Shown here: piece after piece, positions 12,055-22,914 of the stretch | How the letters are laid out: the number at the start of each line of letters is the position of its first letter | How positions within the stretch are numbered: position 1 is the first letter of the stretch | Assembly: GCA_002633005.1 (NCBI GenBank) | Contig: NMRA01000609.1 | Span: 1-46,880, forward strand | Source: Phoronis australis | Taxonomy: Eukaryota > Phoronida > Phoronidae | Length of the DNA: 46,880 bases | Reading direction: 5' to 3' | The notes under the pieces: model-generated | Told to the model about the DNA's origin: nothing | Seen by the model: only the letters and a program-made list of their open reading frames with translations | Databases searched by the model: none | Program-made: the position numbers and the translations under genes

Positions 12055-12677
12055 AGCGATACATACTATGAGCTACTCATTCAACACAGGTTTTTAGTGA
12101 CTGATCAATAGGAATGACGATTGTTCTCGTTATTTCAAAAAATTTCACGGCCTTATCATACAATATCTAGCTACATTAAACACCAGGCTGGTTGTTGACA
12201 GACACATCAGACCCATACTCCAAAACCACAAATGAATGGATAGCACTACTTTTGAGCAGTTTCGTCAGTCTAATAAACAATGTGAGTTATATAAACCAAT
12301 ACGACAGCATAAAACCAAGCCAAAATTACAATATTGTGACGCTTCACAAGTTTGATGAAAAGGCAGAAGATTCTGACCTATATAGACGACTAAAAGTCGC
12401 AGAACTTATTTTTACGCTTGAATAATCTGATTTGTTCACGTTTCATACACAGTGGAGTAATCTTCTTTTTCTTCAACAACAAGATTTTCAAATATCGCCT
12501 GTACATTATTTAAGTTTTTTTGTCATGTTCATGACCAGTTGATAAAGTGCTTAGTAGTTAGTATTTTTGGAATTTTGACTTTTTTCTCTTTAGTTCGCTT
12601 TAATTTTATTGGTGAATTGATTTTTTCCATAACCAAATTGTTTTCATTTATAGAAAGCTGTTTAGAAACATCATCTT
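12055..12677. other. Noncoding stretch
   Basis: One 77-codon plus-strand frame (12192-12425) without recognisable features. No other structure seen. Confidence 0.4.
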
Positions 12678-12750
12678 GAGTTGAAAACTACACCTCCAGT
12701 CATGAAAAGACTATAGTGAGCCAACGAAATAATATGCACGTAATTATTTA
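12678..12750 (+). repeat. Dispersed repeat H, copy 1
   Basis: A 73-bp stretch centred on ACTACACCTCCAGTCATGAA and ATGCACGTAATTAT, nearly identical to 43979-44054. In the second copy this sequence spans a possible splice donor (ACTG|GTGAGC), which is missing here by a small deletion. It may be a fragment of a duplicated gene or an interspersed repeat. Confidence 0.65.
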
Positions 12751-13270
12751 TGTGAATTAGCCACGAAACTGAAAATTTACTTACTTGTCGGGGGCCGCGA
12801 AGTCGGGTTCCCCTTCCACAGACAGTCAGGGTAAATGTTGTTGCCTACAGTAGGCCCAACTTGAATAATGTATTTGTATTTCAAAATAAAGATTCACCTA
12901 ACATGCGACCATAGCATATAAAATCGAGTAATTGTTTCACAGCAGCTTTCTGTCAGCAAACACTGAATTAGCATGCGGTCACACGGCCTCGGTTCTCGGT
13001 CAATTAGCCGGCATCAAAAGCTTGTAACGCAGTGGCCATTGCTTGCTTCTCAACATTTGCACTCACGAATACTGCAAAGGCATTACAAATTGCATCTAAT
13101 GAAACAGACTTTGTTTCAGTTTTATTTAAGCATTGGTTAGGGTGAGAATAATTCTTTTTTAAACAGAATGCAGAATAATAAACGTCTACATGGCAACTCG
13201 CTCGGCGCCAATCCCGAAGAGCTCATCCGTCGAAGACTTCACGGTCGGGATCGTTAGGCTTCACAGGCTA
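12751..13270. other. Noncoding stretch
   Basis: No supported gene or repeat. It directly follows (in transcription sense) the broken THAP frame at 13271-13578 and could contain more of that relic beyond recognition. Confidence 0.35.
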
Positions 13271-13578
13271 TCAGTTCGAACCGGAATACACTGATCTAGA
13301 AATACTAGAGAGGCGCTGTGAACATGTACAGGCAACGGAACGTATGGATAGTTCTTTGGTAAACCGGAATTCGTCAGAGAAATCATTGTCGACGAAAAGC
13401 CGGCCACAGACACGGAGAAGTTTCACGACCTCATACTTGCTCTTAACAGCGTACCTTTCATTCTTCACTACGGCGAGCCACTTCCTAAGCATTTCGGGCT
13501 CTCGAGTCGAAAAAACGATTTAACCTCTTTCTTCACAGGTTCATAGTTCGTACAAGCGGGAATGATGCACCGCAACAT
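13271..13578 (-). pseudogene. Broken THAP-domain gene, third THAP relic
   Basis: Reading the minus strand from the ATG at 13578-13576 gives MLRCIIPACTN, the N-terminal Cys-x4-Cys of a THAP zinc finger, then SFFRLESP. The frame then slips by one base, and the continuing frame reads EMLRKWLAVVKNERY and later LRVCGRLFVDNDF. The tryptophan after RK and the C-x-x-(H)-F block are in the expected order and spacing for the C2CH THAP domain. Two faults are visible: the single-base frameshift near 13495, and leucine in place of the final zinc-binding histidine (CGRLF). THAP domains are DNA-binding modules of P, Kolobok and related transposases and of domesticated host proteins. No other transposase part and no terminal repeats were found here. 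It is not the same sequence as the THAP relics at 22 and 32 kb. Confidence 0.7.
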
Positions 13579-15352
13579 AGCGGCATTCACCTGCAGACGA
13601 ACCACTGACGTCGCTGCGTCGTTTCTCACCTTCCTCACAGGTTAACGCGACACCTCTCGGCAAGGTGAGGTCGACCGTATAAGAGGCGATGTGGATATAG
13701 ACCGATTAAGACGGTAAAAAAGACTAATTAAATCTGGTGGCATTCTCCTTTGACGCAATAAAGTGGTTACAGCTGTAACTCGGGTAGAACGCAACAATAT
13801 TAGGGAATATTTTACCACTGATTATACATGCAGGTCCCTAAGGATTAGCAATGTGCCATATTTAGTGGAAATCGGCCGATTCTTACCTTGCTGCTGGATG
13901 GCTGGTGCTCTCGAGGACTAGAACTTTTATGAACTTAAAAGGGTTTGAACAAAAATCAATTTGATTCTGATATCACTACGTAAACAGATGTTATAACCCG
14001 AGGCATTTTCTGTAACTTGCCAGAGGCAACAGTTTATTAAGATAATCATTTTTGTCTAAGGTATCAAGGGTCCTGATTCCAGAGAAAAAGTATGCATCTG
14101 ACAACTCAAGAGGCTGTCTGCAGCATATATTTTCTTTACCTAATTTTCTACTTACACATTTATAAATTAACATCCAGCAATTTTTTGCAATAGAATCCTG
14201 CATTGTACGCTGGGGATACCGTAAAGATAATCTTTCGATCGACTGCCGTTTTCCTAAAATTGGTGCAATTTTCGGTATTTTATCTTTTATAAAATCCAAA
14301 ATACACGTACATGTATATCACCTCAAACGACTGCTTGGTGTAAATGTGCTTCGATTTCTCACTGTGACACAACGTGTATACTAATTCGGAGCCTTGATCT
14401 TTGGCGGAGGAAAATTTAGGGTCAGTTTCGCAATGTTTTTGGAAGTATTTTGCCCAGTATGTTCATCACATTTTCAGGTTTGTGCTCCAGGTGGAGTCGC
14501 ACTGTGTTGACAAGGCAGCGGGGATCGCTAATACTGTATCTCAAGTGTGACAAGTCAAAACGCGTCTCGTTATCATAAACATTTACCGTCGCGTGTTGAA
14601 TCGCTGCCGTATTACGATTTCCATGGCCCTAAGCGATAAGATGCCTAGGCGGTGCTACTGATCTGACCACGAATTTTACAATTCTCTCACACCCTGATCC
14701 CGACGAAAATTTCAATCACTTCTAAGTATAGACCTAATTCAGACGACATCACAATTTTCATCAACCCCTGTCGTTGGAACATTCGACGAGCTCCTGTGAT
14801 TGCAAATGGGGGCCCTAATTTCTCTGATCCTCTAGCGTAATGGGCGGCCAAGTCACTGTGGTGCGCGCTTGAATTAATATGGGGGTGGGAATTTAAAATT
14901 TCTACTCCATCGTATGTTCTGTCGGCGGAACTCCAGTAATCTCCCTCCTCACCATCATAACATGACCAAGTTCACCTAGAGGGGTTCAGGATATGAGACC
15001 ACTGTCAGTAGATGTTCTGGTGAGCAATGCACGTATAGCCAATATACTTTAAATTGAGCCTGCGGATCATAGTCTAGCTGCTACCGGTGTTCCCCGGTAA
15101 ACACCCGCGCTAGCCGCCAATACTAGGAGTGCCTCAGTCACTGTATTATGCTTGGAGAGTTCTAGACGCGACAGATGTTTTTTTGACGTCTGATCACACA
15201 AAGTGTTTTCAAGAACAAGTAGGGGTGTTTATCGGCGTTCTAAAATTTGCACAAACTACATGTAGATGCAGTGCTTAGTGCATGTGCCAAATCATCCATG
15301 GGCCAGAAAACAGTTTAAAGATTTGAGATATCAATGCAACTGGTAAAATCTG
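13579..15352. other. Mostly noncoding; one unassigned 102-codon frame
   Basis: A minus-strand frame at 13991-14299 (starts MDFIKDKIPKIAP) is longer than its neighbours but has no motif I recognise, and a GTAAGT lies within it, so it may be partly intronic. The rest shows nothing. Confidence 0.3.
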
Positions 15353-15870
15353 TAACAGTAGTAGCAATACTAGTACATGCATAGTTGTAGCAGAGCTAAA
15401 AGCAGTTGTGGTAGAAGTCGTAGAAGTAGTAGTAACAGTAGCAGTAGTAGTTGTTGTAGTAGAAGCAGCAGCAGCATCAGTAGAATTAATACCAGTAGCG
15501 ATAGCAATAGCATCATTAGTGGTAGTAGTAGCAGTGGTAGTACCGGTAGTAGAAATAGTAGCAATAGCAGAAGTAGTGGAAACAGTAGCAGTAGCTTTAG
15601 TAGAAGCATTAGCAGGAGCTGTAGCAGCAACGGAAGTAGACGTAGTAGCTACAGCAGTAGTAAAACTAGAGGTAGTAGCAGCAGCACTAGCAGCAACAGC
15701 AGCAGCTGCAGCAGCAGCAGCAACAGCACCAGCAACAGCAGAAGCAGCAGCAGAAGCAGCAGTGGCAGCAGCAGCTGCAGCAGCAGCAACAACAGCAGCA
15801 GCAGCTGCAGCAGCAGCAGCAGCAACAGCAGTAGTAGTAGCAGTCGTTGTAGTAGTAGTAATAGTAGTAG
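15353..15870. repeat. AGY/AGC trinucleotide microsatellite of about 0.5 kb
   Basis: An almost unbroken run of AGT, AGC and related triplets (AAC, AGA, GGT variants). The left half is dominated by AGTAGT/AGAAGT types and the right half by AGCAGC/AACAGC. All six frames are therefore open, producing apparent poly-Ser, poly-Ala/Val or poly-Leu/Cys proteins of up to 206 codons; these are artefacts of the repeat. On the minus strand the pure part is (CTG)n interrupted by GTT. No flanking exon signals support a coding homopolymer. Confidence 0.9.
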
Positions 15871-17507
15871 ACTGGTAATACGTTTTTGTGAACATTAAGT
15901 AAATACAACCCCGTTGTCAACTTAATATCATTAACCATGGAAAGCGATGAGTATTTTGGCAGTTTGTTGTACTTAAAAAGCAAAGGAACTATAAAAATAT
16001 TCCAGTGATACGCCTAACTATGCTTAGGAATTACTGTTTTGACAGAAATGTGAGAGCGAGCATAATGGAATTTAAGACATCGATATTAAGTCGATTGAAT
16101 ACGAAAGTAATTTCAGTTGATAATATCTGATGACAAATAATTGCAAATACTTCATACCAAACATCTCTATGAATTCATACGAATGGTTACGATACGATAT
16201 ACATGGTTGATAAGACTTCCTATTAGAGACTGAAATAATTTTCGTGCAAAGTTTATCGTAAATCGTGATCATTTGTATGACTGATTTCCTGCCACTGGGC
16301 AATTCTAAATGATCAAAAGAGGTTTTCCACAATTGATGGAACTAATTGTGACCAGTCGGATATCAGACTTACGATCGTTCATCATCACCCTGGTATAAAT
16401 TCATATCAACTGAAATGGAAGTGTAGTCGGGACCTTGCGGTTTTCAGAAGAGTAGGAGTTGGAAACTCCTTAATAGAAACAAAAGGCCGAAACGTTCAAT
16501 TAATGTTGAATTATCATGTACATGTGTAGTATATACTGTGTATACGGTATTGTAGGGACTGGTGTGGTATCGAAAAGTCATTAAACCTACGTGGATCATG
16601 AAGGTTTTGTGTGTTACGAACAAAACTTCTGGATATTGATAAAAGTGGTCAAAACAAGGCCTGAGCTAGTCTCAAAGTTGGAACATACAATACGTACAAC
16701 CTAAAGCAGCTTAATTAAACGCCAATTATTGATGTTTTCAGACGAGACTTCTTTTGAACAAATGAAGACGGCTTCAGAGGTGTGAGGCGTCTTGTAGATA
16801 ATCGTCTTTATATTGTACTTGTGTACGTTCTTACGCAATTTTTTTCAGTGACTGTCATTTTGAGTCCATGTTTTAACCTTATTCTTGTGAACTTTGTCTT
16901 ACTATAAAGCGAGCTGGTCTATTTTCGTCAAGTTTTTGTTGGTGTACACTGTACATGTATATCTGTGGATGTTCCTCTCTCACGAACAACCGTTTAACGA
17001 TCAATTTGACTCTGGCGAACAAAGTATAACATTTGCAAAAGGTGGAGCGTGCGTGTGCTGATCATTCCAGTGGCACTGTGACGATGGGAACGACGGTTTT
17101 TTAGTGACAAATCGCGCCATCTTTGCACGATTTGTCACTCGGTAATTATTTTATTTCATCCGTACATTTCTTCTTGTGTGACATTGATAACGAAGAGGTT
17201 ACGACGACAGCATTGTTTCTGGGGGTCGAGCTGATATAATCAAGTTTCCTAACAGAAGACCCTAGAACTCTGATCCTCTTGTCAACTTTCGCGCTCTGAA
17301 CTCGATTATTTCGTTCCGAAGAAAATTTCAAGCTTCTTTGCCTATACGTCTGTTAAGGACATTAGCAAAAAAGCTATGAATTCAGCCACATACCACATAA
17401 AAAAGAGTTTACCTAGGTATGTATTTTATGAAATCAGCAATTACTTCGTTTTGAACTTTATTGGTATATGCCGTTGATTGGGTCGTCCGAAGTCAATGGT
17501 CGCGATG
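15871..17507. other. Noncoding stretch
   Basis: No supported gene. It includes a stem-loop at 17107-17142 (arms GTGACAAATCG and CGATTTGTCAC) and several ACATGTA motifs. Confidence 0.4.
17107..17142. repeat. Hairpin, 11-bp perfect stem
   Basis: GTGACAAATCG is followed after a loop of about 13 nt by its reverse complement CGATTTGTCAC. It is not followed by a T-run and has no neighbouring gene, so it is only structural. Confidence 0.6.
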
Positions 17508-17640
17508 AACCTCAAAAACGCTGTAACAGTTTTCCAAGTTATCATTTCATTATTATTTTAATATAATTTTCTTTTTTATAAAAATCACAAAAGTTCATTT
17601 TGGTAGCCCCTCATACCAAAGTTGATCAAATTAGAAATAA
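17508..17640 (+). repeat. Degenerate dispersed repeat E, copy 2
   Basis: Counterpart of 2574-2690, with TCAAAAACGCTGTAACAG at the start and AGCCCCTCATACCAA later. The order of shared blocks is the same; spacing and sequence have drifted. Confidence 0.5.
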
Positions 17641-18233
17641 TGGGGGACTTTTAGAAAGCATTGGGGGCTGATCACGTAGGATCAATGACTCTTATCGCCA
17701 ACCGAACTGTAGTGGGCACTTCTTTGCAGTTGGTGGGATAGAGCAACATTGTTACTTCGTAAAAAGCCGTGTTTACGGTGTATGGGATTAGACGTGATGC
17801 TTTTAAACAAAAGTAACTTTGTGTTCTGGTCCTGTAGACGATCTTGAGGCCACTATTATCCGTTCCCACGTGGTCAGTCTTAAAAGTTTCCCGGTATTTT
17901 TGGCAGCGTTTGGAGAACAATGCATAAAGCATAATATCTGGAAGATTTTCAGCCACTACCCGGATATGACGTTCCGACGTTAGCCAAAAGTGTACACTTG
18001 TCTAGGGTTCTACATGTACGTGTACATATACAGTAGGTTATACAACGTACGTGTTTGTACCAGTGGTTATAATATCGAGATTCGTGATATGCAAAAGTAT
18101 TTGAACGAGGGCGAACCTTACTACACATTTTATCACGCTAAGCTTCGACCGGGAAAATATCGTCTGCTAAAGTTGGCTACCACTAGTAACTGAGATAATG
18201 CTCAAGTCAAAGGATCCCGACGACACGATACCC
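17641..18233. other. Noncoding stretch
   Basis: A 94-codon minus frame (17672-17956) and a 67-codon plus frame were inspected and show no domain. Nothing else supported. Confidence 0.35.
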
Positions 18234-18394
18234 GCATTCAAATTGGAGATCGGTGATTTACAAGTGAGATAACACAAGATAAAAATTTCACTGAATTAAA
18301 ATATCGTTTGATGGAAATTATGCGTCTTATATTTCATAGCGTACTGTATGAATGTCGGTACAACGCCCTTTGCTGAACATGCGATTGTTGCGCG
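18234..18394 (+). repeat. Dispersed repeat C, copy A
   Basis: It matches the reverse complement of 23032-23189. Shared blocks include AAATTGGAGATCG, GATTTACAAGTGAGA, ACTGAATTAAAATRTCGTTT, TCGGTACAA and GAACATGCGATTRTTGCGCG. Both copies stop abruptly at GCGCG, a plausible element edge. It is noncoding. Confidence 0.75.
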
Positions 18395-18439
18395 TGTTCC
18401 TTTAGTATTCTATTTTCACGTTCGATGACGTCAGCCACT

Positions 18440-18490
18440 GAGTGGTGTAGTGGTAAAGTCGGCGACTCGAACCCGGCCTCGGTTTCCCGC
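18440..18490 (+). repeat. Possible tRNA-derived SINE head, truncated
   Basis: GAGTGGTGTAGTGGTAAAG resembles the A-box/D-arm of a tRNA. It is followed at once by CGACTCGAACCCGG and CGGTTTCCCGC, which look like compressed pieces of a T-arm. The anticodon arm is missing, so this is not a functional tRNA. Confidence 0.35.
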
Positions 18491-18496
18491 AAAGAT

Positions 18497-18518
18497 GTTA
18501 TCTCACTAGTGAGATAAC
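18497..18518. repeat. Perfect 22-bp palindrome
   Basis: GTTATCTCAC joined to its own reverse complement through the central TA of CTAGTGAG. The half-site GTGAGATAAC also occurs at 18264-18273 inside repeat C. A dimeric protein-binding site or a foldback remnant are both possible. Confidence 0.8.
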
Positions 18519-19258
18519 TGAATGGGTTATTACACGGTTGCGTTTGCCATTTGACGCTATTACTGTGGTATAAATAATTTTAATTCTATGCCTGCTGGTT
18601 TAATACACACGTCCATGAGATCACGTTGTGTCTGTGCCGCAAAACAACATGGGGGCTTTAATTTAATCCTTGTCTATTAATTATCCAAGATTATTGCTGA
18701 AGACATTTTTCTTGTGGTGTTTGTAAATTTCATTTGATAACGATATAGTAATAACACATAAGGAAATCGGCTTGTAACAGAGCGTTATATTTTAAATTTT
18801 AGCATCCGGCGCACATACAAGTTATGGCTGCGATATCAGCTCAAACGTTGTCGATTCGTTTTAAATTAGTTATAAGCTTCGAAACAAACTAAAAAGTACT
18901 GAAATGGTTTACCTTGTGTTTAAGCTCCTAGTTTCCAAGATATTGTAAAAATGAACAAAACTTAAATTTAAATTTATACTTTAGTGGAAATTTCCTGATT
19001 ATTTTGTGCATGTGTTATGGAATTTTATGCCCCCAAGAAGTAATGTCTGAAACCTTCACACAATAAGATATAAGATTGTAAGTGAAATGAGTGTAAAGTA
19101 GCAAGGACACCTGAAGGTTGGCCAACTTGTCCAAAATCAATGGCAGGTTATCAATCAATGCCCAATCACGGCAACGGAAACTCTGGGGTAGGACTGTGAG
19201 CGTTATTTCGTGATTTTTGTTTATTTGCTGTAGTGACATGGATTCACGAAATGAACCT
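18519..19258. other. Noncoding stretch
   Basis: AT-rich. One 74-codon minus frame without features. Nothing supported. Confidence 0.4.
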
Positions 19259-19410
19259 GGCGTGCGTTCAGTAGACGCTAGGACCTACGCTAGGACCTAG
19301 CTAAAACCTAGTCAAAGTCACGTGTTCTCATTTAAAATGCATGGCAATATCTCACGTAATCTCGCGAAGTCTTGCTTTTTAGCGAGGTCCTAGCGTTACT
19401 GAACGGGAGG
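19259..19410 (+). mobile_element. MITE family F, copy 1
   Basis: A 152-bp element with terminal inverted repeats GCGTTCAGTAGACGCTAGGACC and CCCGTTCAGTAACGCTAGGACC (shown as both ends read inward; one-base indel). Just inside the left end the phrase ACGCTAGGACCTA is duplicated. The inverted copy at 36150-36293 agrees along its whole length, and a worn copy lies at 26375-26475. A trinucleotide CTG flanks both sides, which would fit a PIF/Harbinger-type 3-bp duplication, but the second copy does not confirm it. Confidence 0.8.
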
Positions 19411-21582
19411 CTGGATGATTAATTAAACACAAGACTATAAGACACACTGGTCATCTCCAGCTACATGTACTTATACGTCACCTTATTGATATTTCTGTAT
19501 TTTTAAGGTGGTAAATGACAATGAGGGGCATATTTAACATTTTTATTTAAAACTGTGTTTCTAGAAAACTCATTCACCTTAAAAAACCAGCACTGGATTT
19601 CGTTCCTGCCATTATAAAAATAATTGATTCATGATAACAAATCAGTTTCAATTGAAAATCTTAGAATTTAAATTATAAGATAATTATGTTATTAATCTGC
19701 CCCCAGTGCGTAACTCATATCAAGGTAAAAAACGGCTTACCTGAAGCTTGTCAAACTTCACTGTAATGCTATTAATAGTTGTGAAACTACAATATATTAA
19801 TTATAAAAAACGGTTGCCCACGCCAGTGACCTCGCATTACCAGACAAGCTGTACATCAAGCTTCGTATACACGTAGTCGCTGTGATCACATTTATTGCGC
19901 ATGAACGTTCGCATGTAGCTAAACAGCGTTGTGACTAAGTTCTAAGTTGGGTTATTTTTAGCGTAATGGTAACCTAGGGCCCAATTTGGTAACCTCTGTT
20001 GGTATAGGCCTACTACATAAATTAATTTGACCCGCTTGACAAGTAGGCCTATAACTGGATCCACTTTTGCGATTGTTCGTCCAATTATTTGTTCGCTGGT
20101 CATTTTGTCATGCAACAGCTTAAAGTTATGTGAGCTCCAAGAAAGATGTCCACCTTGATTGACGGAGGTCAAGTGCCATTAGTGGCGCCACCACATGGTT
20201 TAAAGTTATACATCATCGCATCCATTTTAGGTGTGCTTTGAACAGAAATTTGGAAGATAAGGATACCCGGATGTTATCGACTGATCTGTGTAATTAGCCA
20301 CATGTCTACAAATCCATGAATTTCATTCAGGAAACGTATATTTCTTTTTGACACCAGGAAGACTGTAGAATTTGATTCTTTTTATTTTATACCCATATGC
20401 TGTTGGTTGGTCACATGACCACTTTTTAGTAAAATTTACGGAAAGGAAAAGTAACTACAATCATAGCACAACAACGGTTTCAATAACGCAACCAAAATTC
20501 ATTTGACTGACTTCCTGAATTTCGCAAAATTAAACAAACCCAAACAAAATGAGCCTTATTCTAATTTTCGAAATAAGGAAACAAAAACCACAAAATCACG
20601 CCGACAGTGCAGGAATGTTTATAGCGCCGTCTTATAAGTAATAAATGTCTTCCAGACCTCAGGCTTTGAGTAAAGTTTATGAAAGTAAGTGCAATCATTA
20701 TTCGTGTTCTGTAATATATGGCATTCTATTGCTCTAATGCCAAGCGAGAGCAAAATTGAATTAACACAACTCCATTGGTCCCCCGAGGTCTATATGGTTT
20801 GGACCGGTCTCTATTCGTTTTAATACACGATCCCTAATTAATGCTTCTTTCCTTTGATTTTTTTCGTCCTATTCGTTTATCAAGTTCATAGTAATACTTG
20901 TCGTTTTGTACTGGCATCGTCTGCTTTGTAGTTTGGGCTTATGTTTTCAACAGTATCTGGTTGGTAATCTGGCGAATAGCGACATCTGACGTCAAGTCGT
21001 GATATTTCACGGCCAGGCTGGTCCATATTACGGTAAGTTCCACGTTTTAGGCAATCAGGGGACAGAAGTGTTAGGGGTACGTAGTGTAAAAATGTATTTT
21101 ATACTACACTATCAGCCTGACATGGCCAATACAACCGTTGAATCACCCGTATACATGTAGTTACATGTATTCAACGTGTGTTGAATAACAATTTGGCGGG
21201 GACCAGAGGTCGGTTTCGAGCCGTCGACTTAATCGCTTCGCCATTCAGCAGCTGGGTGACGACATCGTACGTGAAAATAGAATTCTCACGTGACTTGGAA
21301 TGTGGTACCACACGACTGGTTAATAACACCGAGTACGTATTTTTTGATATTACATGGGCGAATCACAAAGTAGTGCAAAGTAGAAAACCGTACGCCTTAC
21401 ATTCTACGGTCTGCAAAACACTAAAGCAACCAAACGCGCGCCAACCAAACAATGTCGGAATTCTGAGGGAATAGCGAGGTTAAAATTGACAAATCGGCTG
21501 TCGCAACTGTACGTAGGAAGGACATGTAAACAACTTCTTAAACGGACCCATCTTCGGCGGCGAATTCCATATCCACGTTCAT
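19411..21582. other. Noncoding stretch
   Basis: No domain-bearing frame. The 98-codon plus-strand frame at 21178-21474 was examined and resembles nothing known to me. No repeat shared elsewhere in the window was noticed. Confidence 0.4.
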
Positions 21583-21790
21583 TTAAACAGTACACACCAT
21601 GGATTTTTGCACATTTTGAATTACCGGTGGCCACAAACTAAATGTATGACGTAAAATTTAGCTAAACCCATGTTTATTTTGTGTAATTAGCTCGAAATTT
21701 TGATTTCTCTTTCAATTTTGCCAATTTTCACATTTCCCGCCATGTGACGTCATGGGTTGAACACAAGAGATTAGTGACTAGCATTGAACA

Positions 21791-22039
21791 ATGGCGGAAA
21801 GCAGGGAATTTGAAAGCGACGACGATTATGAGCAAAAATTGAACGAATACTATGAAGAAACGTACGGGAATGGTGGCCAGGATGAGGAAATGGGGTTGCA
21901 CGAAAGCGAGAATAAGTTTAATGTGGTTCCGGCTGCGTACTTTTCTACTTTGAGCCTTACGAACTGGATCCTCCCGCGAGAGAAGCGGCCTCGGGCTCGG
22001 CGAGTCAACCCAGTCATCCAACAGACGATCCTGAACTAA
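21791..22039 (+). pseudogene. Acidic N-terminal frame of the Kolobok-like element, copy 1
   Basis: An 82-codon frame opening with a good start context (ACAATGG) and reading MAESREFESDDDYEQ, then acidic and glycine-containing residues, then SLTNWILPREKRPRARR. The counterpart in the other copy (32544-32302, minus) begins MAESSEFESDDDYEQ but frameshifts near its end. By eye most differences between the two are amino-acid changing, so the frame does not look selected for protein function. It starts about 200 bp inside the element and runs toward the THAP frame. I infer it is the N-terminus of a second transposon protein whose body was deleted; its function is unknown. Confidence 0.6.
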
Positions 22040-22072
22040 GAGCTGATGTTTCTGAATGATAAATATTGTCCT

Positions 22073-22311
22073 TTATTGAACCAGGCCTTCATCGTAACGT
22101 CTCTTGTGACTGGAGTCGAAACGCGAGTCCTCAAAGTGGGCAGAACACAGAGTGGCCCCGGACCGAATCGCTTGGTCCACGATGACGTCCCACACTCTCG
22201 TTCGGCGCACGAAGCGATGCCACTTCTGCGCAACTTTGGTATCCTTCGGAACACCGAGACGTTCTCCGCCTGGCTGCTGTTGCTGCAGCCTCCGGAAACA
22301 CATCTTTTCAT
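22073..22311 (-). pseudogene. THAP-domain transposase N-terminus, frameshifted, copy 1
   Basis: From the ATG at 22311-22309 the minus strand reads MKRCVSGGCSNSSQ, the Cys-x4-Cys start of a THAP C2CH zinc finger, then NVSVF. About 18 codons in, the meaningful frame shifts and continues GVPKDTKVAQKWHRF, then SGATLCSAHFEDSRFD, supplying the Pro, the Trp, and the Cys-x2-His pair (LCSAHF) of the domain. The stop follows at 22073-22075, overlapping an AATAAA. The length of the preserved part (about 78 residues) is just the THAP domain, so the catalytic domain is absent. The same frame break is present in copy 2, so it predates the duplication of these copies. Confidence 0.75.
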
Positions 22312-22553
22312 CCCTCTACGAACCTTCTCGACGCTAAATGTATTTTGCTTTCTCTTCACTCTATACACTTTGTCTCTGATCCGAACAGTATGGCGAACGA
22401 CTTGGGTTCAACCCATGAGGTTGTACATAATTATTATTTTTTTCAATTTTTGCGTGTTTCTTTATGAGCTGTGCACTAAAGGCACTGAAATCTAGTAAGA
22501 TATAATAATAAAATTTATTTTGATGTACAAGAGTCATGTTGTGTACACTTTAA

Positions 22554-22914
22554 ACGGAGACGAGCCCCAACTAAAGAAACGCGGAGAGACTGTCTAGCTG
22601 GGCTGTCTCAAGGTCAGTACAGCGCTCGCGCGCGGGGAAGCCTTGCTGGCTGTTATTTATAAACATTTTTAAAGCTTTGATATAACAACTTCAAAGAGTA
22701 TTTATTAGATTCTAAAGTGAATATTTGCCACGAAAGCTCAGTGAATGCAATTTACAATTGTTAAGCTTAAAATAAAACTTTTGACAAAAAGTAACTGAAT
22801 TTTGTTACATTGCGCAAGCGTGTTTTTACAAAAGTTACGTCATGTGATTGAAAGTTTTACACACGTCGAGTTTTTGGCAAAAAATCGTTTTCACGGTTCA
22901 TGTGAGAAAACAAA
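22554..22914. other. Noncoding stretch
   Basis: Nothing recognised. AT-rich with a short GC-rich patch near 22620 (GCGCTCGCGCGCGGGG). Confidence 0.4.

Larger units (their letters stand above)
21583..22553 (+). mobile_element. Kolobok-like non-autonomous DNA transposon, copy 1
   Basis: The element (internal part 21587-22549) is flanked by TTAA at 21583-21586 and 22550-22553. Its ends read inward as ACAGTACACACCATG and AGTGTACACAACATG, an imperfect terminal inverted repeat matching at 12 of 15 positions. A second inverted motif, TCATGGGTTGAACNCAAG, lies about 160 bp from the left end and about 130 bp from the right end. Between them are the beginnings of two convergent reading frames: an acidic one on the plus strand and a THAP-domain one on the minus strand, with no middle or C-terminal parts. 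TTAA target sites plus a THAP-bearing protein are the known hallmarks of the Kolobok superfamily; piggyBac also uses TTAA but has no THAP domain. The whole unit recurs inverted at 31789-32753. I infer an internal deletion derivative mobilised in trans. Confidence 0.85.

Noticed and set aside
15275-15895. 206-codon Ala/Thr-rich frame and several Ser-, Val- and Leu-rich frames
   Set aside because: All are translations of one trinucleotide microsatellite; all six frames are open there and no splice or start context supports a protein.
22046-22495. 149-codon plus-strand frame
   Set aside because: It is antisense to the THAP relic of the Kolobok-like element; its counterpart (31846-32172) exists only because the element is duplicated.
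21583-22553. piggyBac or P-element origin of the TTAA-flanked unit
   Set aside because: piggyBac shares TTAA but carries no THAP domain; P elements have THAP but 8-bp target duplications. Kolobok fits both features.
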